Below, one piece after another: positions 14,514 through 19,816 of a stretch of 19,816 nucleotides of DNA (its first letter is position 1; every line of letters begins with the position of its first letter). Below the pieces are notes generated by a model. It was given only the letters and a program-made list of their open reading frames with translations. It ran no database searches and was not told the origin of the DNA. The stretch comes from Clostridia bacterium (lineage in GTDB: Bacteria > Bacillota > Clostridia > Christensenellales > Borkfalkiaceae). Made by a program: the position numbers and the translations under genes. The stretch is from positions 1 through 19,816 of the forward strand of contig JAFVSF010000133.1 of the NCBI GenBank assembly GCA_017503885.1, given 5' to 3'.

Positions 14514-15380
14514 ATGAGCGACAATTGCAAACTTTGCCCTATAGAGTGTGGTGCAAACAGAGAAACTAGCATTGGCTACTGTGGACAATCTAACAAAATG
14601 AAAATTGCAAAATATTATCTTCACACCTTTGAAGAGCCACCTATTAGTGGGAAAAACGGCTCTGGCACTGTGTTTTTTTGTGGATGCTCTATGCAATGTG
14701 TGTTTTGCCAAAATTACGAACTTTCTCGCTCGAAAACAGGCAAAGAGATAACCCCTTTAGAACTTGCCGAAATCTTTAAAGAATTAGAAAATATGGGGGC
14801 GCACAATATAAACCTAGTTACCCCTAGCCACTTTGTAAAAGAAATTGTAAAAGCATTTGAAATTTATCGCCCTAAAGTACCTATAGTTTATAACACACAC
14901 TCCTATGAAAAAGTGGAAACTTTGGCGTTAATCGACCCATACGTGGATATTTATCTTCCTGACCTTAAATTTTTCTCGCCCGAACTTGCAAAAAGATACA
15001 CGGGCAAAAGCGATTATTTTGACGTTGCAACAAAGGCCATTTCGTTTATGATGAACTCCAAAAAAACAGTTTTTGGCGAAGACGGAATGCTAAAACAAGG
15101 TGTGGTCGTTAGGCATATGATTATGCCCCTTGGCGTTAAAGATAGCAAGTCTTTGCTAGATTGGTTTGCAGTAAATAAACAAAACGGAGCGTTTATTTCT
15201 CTTATGGGACAATACACACCTTTTGGAGAGTGCGACAAATACCCAGAACTTAAACGCCCTATAACTAAACGAGAATATCAGAGGGTTTACGAGCATTTGT
15301 TGTCGCTTGGTATAACGGACTATTTTGCTCAAGAACTCGGCTCGGCTAGTGAGAGTTTTATTCCTAAATGGGATTGGTAA
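14514..15380 (+). CDS. PflX-like radical SAM protein of unknown substrate
   Basis: The 288-residue protein has a Cys-rich N-terminus (C5, C8, C12, C23) followed by the radical SAM motif C58-x-x-x-C62-x-x-C65 in GCSMQCVFCQNYELS. Conserved downstream elements are NLVTPSHF, VYNTHSYE, DIYLPDLKF and LMGQYTPF. This pattern corresponds to the COG1313/PflX group, often annotated as a putative pyruvate formate-lyase activating enzyme. No glycyl radical enzyme gene is in the window, so that role is not supported here; the substrate is unknown. GGAGG lies 6 nt before the ATG. The gene stands alone, divergent from metK, with its own promoter and a terminator at 15421-15448. Confidence 0.88.
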   Translation: MSDNCKLCPIECGANRETSIGYCGQSNKMKIAKYYLHTFEEPPISGKNGSGTVFFCGCSMQCVFCQNYELSRSKTGKEITPLELAEIFKELENMGAHNINLVTPSHFVKEIVKAFEIYRPKVPIVYNTHSYEKVETLALIDPYVDIYLPDLKFFSPELAKRYTGKSDYFDVATKAISFMMNSKKTVFGEDGMLKQGVVVRHMIMPLGVKDSKSLLDWFAVNKQNGAFISLMGQYTPFGECDKYPELKRPITKREYQRVYEHLLSLGITDYFAQELGSASESFIPKWDW

Positions 15381-15420
15381 AACGTTACTCAACCAACTAT
15401 CAATAAAAAACAAGATTGAA

Positions 15421-15448
15421 AAAAGCAAGCGAAATTTCGCTTGCTTTT
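15421..15448. terminator. Bidirectional terminator between the radical SAM gene and aroQ
   Basis: A perfect 28-nt palindrome (AAAAGCAAGCGAAA/TTTCGCTTGCTTTT) lies between the two convergent stop codons. It is followed on the + strand by GTTTTTT and on the - strand by further T, so it can end both transcripts. Confidence 0.9.
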
Positions 15449-15453
15449 GTTTT

Positions 15454-15888
15454 TTAACACGCACCTTTATCAATAAAATATTTCAATGCCTCTTTATAAC
15501 CATCAAAGCCCTTGCCTGCAATTACCTTTTCGGCATAAAGACTTATATAACTTTTGTGTCTAAACTCTTCACGAGTGTATATATCGGTTAAATGCACTTC
15601 AACCGTTGGAATACCAACAGCCTTTAACGCATCTAAAATGGCAATGCTAGTGTGGGTATACGCACCTGCGTTAATTACTATACCATCATACTTATCATAC
15701 GCTTTTTGAATTTTAGTACAGATATCGCCCTCACTATTAGATTGGTAATGGGTAACTTTTATGCCCAGCCTTTTGCCTTCGCCCTTTACAGTGTTAACGA
15801 GTGCCTTAAAATCGCTCTTGCCGTAAAGTTCAGGCTCACGAATGCCAACCATATTAAGGTTTACTCCGTTTATAACGAGAATTTTCAT
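15454..15888 (-). CDS. aroQ: 3-dehydroquinate dehydratase, type II
   Basis: The 144-residue cytoplasmic enzyme dehydrates 3-dehydroquinate to 3-dehydroshikimate, step three of the shikimate pathway. Active-site elements are visible: INGVNLNMVGIREPELYG with Arg17 and the catalytic Tyr22, INAGAYTHTS (72-81) with Asn73 and His79, VEVHLTDIYTREEFRHKSY with the general acid His99, and Arg110. The length (about 145-150) is typical of the dodecameric type II family and excludes the unrelated type I AroD. The ATG overlaps the aroE-aroK stop (ATGA, 15885-15888). It is the last gene of the aro operon and ends just before a terminator. Confidence 0.97.
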   Translation of the reverse strand: MKILVINGVNLNMVGIREPELYGKSDFKALVNTVKGEGKRLGIKVTHYQSNSEGDICTKIQKAYDKYDGIVINAGAYTHTSIAILDALKAVGIPTVEVHLTDIYTREEFRHKSYISLYAEKVIAGKGFDGYKEALKYFIDKGAC

Positions 15889-17087
15889 AAAGCTAAAATC
15901 TCCTCTATAGTATGCTCTATATCGCCGTCGTTTGACACCTTTTTATCGCAAACGCTCTCGTATATAGGCTTTCTTATCTCAAATAATCGACTTATAGCCC
16001 CATTTTTAGATAAAGGTCTATCATCATCAATCAATTTTTCTACTGCTCTTTCTAGATAGAAAAGTGTGCCGTTTCGCTTTAAATTATTAACGTTTTCTTC
16101 CCTTAAAATCGCCCCTCCTCCCGTTGCAATTATAGTCCCAAAACGTTTACTAGCCTCTTGAACAGCAAGGCTTTCCACCTCTCTAAAATATTTTTCGCCA
16201 AACTGTTCTATTATCTCGGACGGCTTTTTACCTTGCATTTTAAATATGAGCTGATCAGTATCTACAATCTCTTTGCCTGTCTTTTCAGCGAGCAATTTTG
16301 CAACCGTTGTCTTACCACAAGACGGCATACCAATAAGCACTATATTTTGTTTTTGGCTCTCAATTATTTTAAAAATCTCTTCATAGCGAGAACTCTCTAT
16401 TTTTTTGTCAAGCCAAATTTCCTCTGCTTTAAGACCTTGAGCAACGAGCATTAAAAGCCCACCACTACACTTAACTCCAAGTTTTTCTGCCTGCAAAATC
16501 AAATTTGTTCGCAGTGGATTATATATGCAATCTAAAACCCCTTCTAAACGGGCAAACCTACTCAAATCAATAGGCGTTTCACTGACGTTTGGAAACATTC
16601 CGACAGGGGTTGTATTTATAATAACGTCAACGCACTTTTCGTAACAGTTTTCATAATTTACCTCTCCACTTCGAGAAACGTAAATTATCTCTTTTACACC
16701 TGCTCTTTTGCAAACGGCAGTAGCAGTTAGCGACGTTCCACCAGTGCCAAGAATCATAACCCTTTTGCCACAAAGGTTTATTTCGGCTCTTTTTAAAGCA
16801 AATTCCATACCAAAAACATCGGTATTAAAGCCATAACGCTTGCCGTTTTTTACTAAAACAGTGTTGACAGCACCAATTTGCCTAGCACCCTCTTCCACCT
16901 CATCTAAAAGTGGAATTATGTCTTTTTTGTAGGGAATCGTAACGTTAAACCCATTATAACCCTCGTTAATAAAGTCACAGAGTTTGCCTTTTTCGACCTC
17001 AACGAGTGAATAGTCAAGCCCTTGTAAATTGTGGATTACTTTAGAATAACTATGCCCTAATTTTTCTCCAATTAAGCAATATTTCAT
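15885..17087 (-). CDS. aroE-aroK: Bifunctional shikimate dehydrogenase-shikimate kinase fusion
   Basis: One 400-residue frame covers two consecutive pathway steps. Residues 1-240 are AroE: GEKLGHSYSKVIHN at the N-terminus for shikimate binding, NVTIPYKK with catalytic Lys54, NTDVFG with Asp90, GTGGTS (114-119) for NADPH, and INTTPVGM. Residues 248-400 are shikimate kinase: Walker A GMPSCGKTT (253-261), VDTDQL (D276, D278), FREVES with Arg302, ATGGGAIL (GGG at 323-325) and DDRPLS with lid Arg357. All key residues are intact in both halves and there is no stop or frameshift, so both activities are expected. The products would be shikimate and then shikimate 3-phosphate. The ATG overlaps the pheA stop by 1 nt (TAATG). 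Confidence 0.95.
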   Translation of the reverse strand: MKYCLIGEKLGHSYSKVIHNLQGLDYSLVEVEKGKLCDFINEGYNGFNVTIPYKKDIIPLLDEVEEGARQIGAVNTVLVKNGKRYGFNTDVFGMEFALKRAEINLCGKRVMILGTGGTSLTATAVCKRAGVKEIIYVSRSGEVNYENCYEKCVDVIINTTPVGMFPNVSETPIDLSRFARLEGVLDCIYNPLRTNLILQAEKLGVKCSGGLLMLVAQGLKAEEIWLDKKIESSRYEEIFKIIESQKQNIVLIGMPSCGKTTVAKLLAEKTGKEIVDTDQLIFKMQGKKPSEIIEQFGEKYFREVESLAVQEASKRFGTIIATGGGAILREENVNNLKRNGTLFYLERAVEKLIDDDRPLSKNGAISRLFEIRKPIYESVCDKKVSNDGDIEHTIEEILAL

Positions 17088-18226
17088 TAAACCGTCTCTT
17101 TATAACTTCCTAGAAATACGAATTTGTCAGAACTGTTTTCAAGTTCGCCTAATAAATTTAAAACGTCTTCAGATTCTATGTCGCCCTCAAAGTCGAAATA
17201 GAACATAAACTCAAACTGACTGTTTGCAATAGGTCTTGATTCGAGTTTGGTAAGGTTAAGCCCAAGTGCCGAAAAACGACTGAGCATTTTATTTAAACTT
17301 CCCGACTTATTTGCAAGACTTGTCATAACGCTTATTTTATCTGCACCTTTAAAAACCTTTAGGTTTTTAGAAATACAAATAAATCTTGTAAAGTTGTTGC
17401 CGTTATCTTGCATAGCACGTTCTAACGCACAAAGATTGTATATTTCTGCACATGCGTCAGAGCAAATTGCGCCGATAGTCCTATCTTTACTCTCTGCTAC
17501 CATTTTCGCAGCGACTGCCGTGTTTTCAACCTCTATTGTTTCAACGCCTAAATTCTTCAAATGCTCTGCACACTGCATAAGTGCTTGCCCATGCGAATAA
17601 ACAGTCTTTATTTCACTGAGTTTAACACCCTTTTTAGCACAAAGAGCGTGACTTATTTGCACACGTACACTCTTTACTATATAGAAATTGTATTTTTTCA
17701 TAAGGTCGTAAACCTGCGAAACAGAACCTGCATTACTATTCTCTATAGGAAGGACACCATACTCGCAAAGACCTTTATCAACAGCGTTGAAAACCCCTTC
17801 AAAAGTTTTAAAATAAGTAACGTCGCTTATATCGAAAAGTTTTTCCGTAGCCTCGCCAGAATACGCCCCATTAACACCTTGACATGCAACGGTAGCCGAA
17901 ACTGGAAAAGACTCTCTATTAGAAGACAAAATTTGTCTAAGAGCATTTGCCGTTTCAGATTTTGACTTCACGAAATTGCCTTGATAGTTCTTGCTTTGAA
18001 AAAATATAGTGTCGTACAAAAGTTTTAGATATCTTTTCATATCGTCGCTTTTGCCGTTTGTAATTCTATTTACCACTGCTTTTTCTCTTTCAGCAACGTT
18101 TACCGAAGAGCCTAAATTCGCCTTTTCTATGCCGATTTGTTTACAAACTTCCATACGCTTGACGTATAAATCGGAAATTTTATCGTCAATCTCATCTATT
18201 TGTTTTCTTAACTCTTCTAAACTCAT
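17087..18226 (-). CDS. pheA: Chorismate mutase-prephenate dehydratase with ACT domain (P-protein)
   Basis: The 379-residue bifunctional enzyme takes chorismate to prephenate and on to phenylpyruvate, the committed route to phenylalanine. Residues 1-88 are an AroQ-type chorismate mutase (LRKQIDEIDDKISDLYVKRM). Residues 110-290 are prephenate dehydratase: CQGVNGAYSGEA, VLPIENSNAGSV, and NNFTRF with the catalytic T280-R-F. Residues 298-372 are an ACT domain with KSGSLNKML and ESRPI (329-333), the phenylalanine-binding motif, so feedback inhibition by phenylalanine is expected. The frame extends 17 codons upstream, but the ATG at 18226 overlaps the aroC stop as ATGA and has GGGGAG 8 nt ahead, so it is the start used. 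Confidence 0.96.
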   Translation of the reverse strand: MSLEELRKQIDEIDDKISDLYVKRMEVCKQIGIEKANLGSSVNVAEREKAVVNRITNGKSDDMKRYLKLLYDTIFFQSKNYQGNFVKSKSETANALRQILSSNRESFPVSATVACQGVNGAYSGEATEKLFDISDVTYFKTFEGVFNAVDKGLCEYGVLPIENSNAGSVSQVYDLMKKYNFYIVKSVRVQISHALCAKKGVKLSEIKTVYSHGQALMQCAEHLKNLGVETIEVENTAVAAKMVAESKDRTIGAICSDACAEIYNLCALERAMQDNGNNFTRFICISKNLKVFKGADKISVMTSLANKSGSLNKMLSRFSALGLNLTKLESRPIANSQFEFMFYFDFEGDIESEDVLNLLGELENSSDKFVFLGSYKETV

Positions 18227-19296
18227 TGATTTTTCTCCCCAAGCATAGCGTCTAAAATTGCTATTGCAACTGCACACTCAACCACTGGCACTGCCCTAAC
18301 GGCAACGCAAGAATCGTGTCTGCCCTCGATTCTTATTTGTACGTTTTCTTTCTTTTCAAGGTCAACCGTATCTTGCAAAACGCTTATTGACGGCGTTGGT
18401 CTAAACCCAACTCTTAAAGTGATTGGATTCCCATTTGAAATGCCACCGTTTATTCCACCTGCATTGTTAGTTACTATATTAATCTCGCCATTTTCAATTC
18501 TTAGTGGATCGTTTGCCTTGCTTCCTCGCATTGCAGAAAGGTCAAACCCTAAACCGAATTCCACCCCTTTAACAGCAGGAATAGAATATACGATATTTGA
18601 TATTTTTCCTTCAAGCCCTTCGAATAGACTTCCTCCAACTGCCGTAGGAGGAGCATAAACTACACACTCTACCACACCACCGACAGAATCGCCGTCTTTA
18701 GATGCTTGCTCTATTTCCAAGAGCATCTCTTTTGAACTACTAATGGCAGGAAACTCACAGTAACTTTTTTTGATTTCTTCTTTTGTAGGCAAACTTTCTT
18801 TATACGATTTGCCTTTCACTTTTCCAACTTGCGACAAATAGCCAAGCACTTCAATACCATAATTTTCAAAAAGATACTGCTTGCAAATTGCCCCTACAAC
18901 GCATAGTGGAGCAGTCAATCTTGCCGAAAATTCTCCACCACCACGATAGTCTTTTTCGCCGTTTTTCAAGTACCTTACGTAGTCTGCATGCGAAGGTCTA
19001 GGCTTTGCGTAAAGAGAGTTGTAATCACTACTTTTTACGTCTTTATTACAAATAACAACCTCAAAATCTCCGTCTATAACACCGTTATTTAGCCCTTTTT
19101 CAAAAATAGGCTCGTCGGGTTCTTTTCTTTTTGTAGAAAAAATCCCACTAGACGGAGAACGCCTTTTCATCACTTCGTTTAAGTAATTTGTATCAACTTT
19201 TATCCTTGGAAAACCAGTTACCGTTGCACCGATTTTTTCAGCGTGCGACGTTCCATATATCTCTATATTGAGTTTTTCACCCTTATACGTAGACAT
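18223..19296 (-). CDS. aroC: Chorismate synthase
   Basis: The 357-residue FMN-dependent enzyme converts EPSP to chorismate, the last common shikimate step. Recognisable blocks are IYGTSHAEKIG with the active-site His18, KRRSPSSGIFSTKRKEPDEP, PRPSHADYVRY with His103, YRGGGEFSARLTAP, NNAGGINGGISNG, FRPTPSI and GRHDSCVAVRAVPVVE. The two catalytic histidines are kept, although the usual GESHG reads GTSHA and RPGHAD reads RPSHAD, so this is a divergent variant. A TTG 15 nt upstream is in frame but lies within the ribosome binding site. ATG 19296 follows GGAGGAAA by a normal distance. The start overlaps the aroA end by 14 nt, and the stop overlaps pheA. Confidence 0.95.
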   Translation of the reverse strand: MSTYKGEKLNIEIYGTSHAEKIGATVTGFPRIKVDTNYLNEVMKRRSPSSGIFSTKRKEPDEPIFEKGLNNGVIDGDFEVVICNKDVKSSDYNSLYAKPRPSHADYVRYLKNGEKDYRGGGEFSARLTAPLCVVGAICKQYLFENYGIEVLGYLSQVGKVKGKSYKESLPTKEEIKKSYCEFPAISSSKEMLLEIEQASKDGDSVGGVVECVVYAPPTAVGGSLFEGLEGKISNIVYSIPAVKGVEFGLGFDLSAMRGSKANDPLRIENGEINIVTNNAGGINGGISNGNPITLRVGFRPTPSISVLQDTVDLEKKENVQIRIEGRHDSCVAVRAVPVVECAVAIAILDAMLGEKNQ

Positions 19297-19816
19297 CTGC
19301 GTTTCCTCCAAGTTTTTTGTAATCTTTAAAAAATTCGGGATAAGATTTAACTATAGCCTCACTGCCGTTGATAAAGCTTTGCCCTGTGGCAACCGAAGCG
19401 ATAACGGCTGACGCCATTACTATTCTATGGTCGTTAGCACCATAAAAAGTGCCACCCCTTATCTTGCTTCCTTGTATGAAAATTTTACCATCTTTTTCTT
19501 CGGCAAAAACACTTGCAGAATGCAAAACGTCAATAGTCGTTTTTACCCTATCACTTTCTTTTATTCTCAGCCTTTCTATTCCACTAAAAACACTTTGCCC
19601 CTCGCAAACGCTTGCAAGCACTGCACATACTGGAGCAAGGTCTGGAATATTGTCAAAATCTTGTTCAAAGGCGTTTAATGCACCCTTTTTTACGGTAACC
19701 GAATCTTCGTTACACGTAACGACTGCACCTGCTTTTTTAAGCACGGAGAGTATTTCTTTATCCCCTTGGCAAGAATTTACGTCTAAGCCTTTTATCGTAA
19801 CCTCGCCACTTATCGC
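19283..19816 (-). CDS. aroA: 3-phosphoshikimate 1-carboxyvinyltransferase (EPSP synthase), C-terminal part
   Basis: Only the last 177 or so residues are in the window. The frame is open through the right edge (AISGEVTIKG at the visible start), so the gene begins outside. The enzyme joins PEP to shikimate 3-phosphate, releasing phosphate. Visible family motifs are DLAPVCAVLASV, RLRIKESDRV (the LRxKESDR signature), GANDHRIVMASAVIAS (the DHR block) and SYPEFFKDYKKLGG near the C-terminus. It is the first visible gene of the aroA-aroC-pheA-aroEK-aroQ operon, and the following aroC start lies inside its 3' end. The class cannot be judged from this part. Confidence 0.93.
   Translation of the reverse strand, partial: AISGEVTIKGLDVNSCQGDKEILSVLKKAGAVVTCNEDSVTVKKGALNAFEQDFDNIPDLAPVCAVLASVCEGQSVFSGIERLRIKESDRVKTTIDVLHSASVFAEEKDGKIFIQGSKIRGGTFYGANDHRIVMASAVIASVATGQSFINGSEAIVKSYPEFFKDYKKLGGNADVYV

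Noticed and set aside
19283..19744. Treating GTG at 19744 as the start of a complete 153-residue gene
   Set aside because: The frame continues in register to the window edge with aroA-like sequence, so this is the C-terminal part of a longer gene.

Overview
The window looks like an AT-rich chromosome segment of an anaerobic, probably gut-type member of the Bacillota (class Clostridia or a close relative). The evidence is the classical Firmicute block yqfC-yqfD-phoH-pgpH-ybeY-era-yqzL-recO, a clostridial-type pyruvate phosphate dikinase, AGGAGG-like ribosome binding sites, frequent ATGA/TAATG gene overlaps and A/T-rich intergenic DNA. No rRNA, tRNA, CRISPR array, transposase or integrase is visible.

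Region 1 (1-3860, + strand) is accessory DNA: six co-directional, tightly packed genes. The core is a PcfK-like / AcrIIA9-family gene followed by a PcfJ gene, a pair typical of plasmids, integrative conjugative elements and some phages. The PcfK-like protein is unusual. After its PcfK-type N-terminus comes an acidic linker carrying a QxxLF sliding-clamp-type motif, and then a stand-alone MutS domain I (mismatch-recognition domain) that keeps the F-x-E motif. A small gene precedes the pair and three unrecognised small genes follow it. I consider this the best candidate for an undescribed system in the window. It ends in two strong hairpins (3893-3987) facing the end of ppdK.

Region 2 (4012-6894, - strand) is monocistronic ppdK with its own sigma-A-like promoter.

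Region 3 (6895-14378, - strand) is the housekeeping block, in order of transcription metK, yqfC, yqfD, phoH, pgpH, ybeY, era, yqzL, recO. metK has a perfect-consensus promoter and is separated from yqfC by a terminator-like hairpin that overlaps the yqfC ribosome binding site. dgkA and cdd, often found between ybeY and era, are absent. A hairpin-rich stretch of about 330 bp with a repeated motif sits between era and yqzL, a 36-codon gene. PgpH lacks the large extracytoplasmic domain of its Bacillus counterpart.

Region 4 (14379-15448, + strand) is a single PflX-like radical SAM gene, divergent from metK. The two promoters share their -35 bases.

Region 5 (15454-19816, - strand) is an aromatic amino acid operon: aroA (cut by the window edge), aroC, pheA (chorismate mutase-prephenate dehydratase-ACT), an aroE-aroK fusion, and aroQ. 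All junctions overlap by 1-14 nt. Together these encode shikimate-pathway steps 3-7 and the conversion of chorismate to phenylpyruvate. The first two steps (DAHP synthase, AroB) are not in the window.
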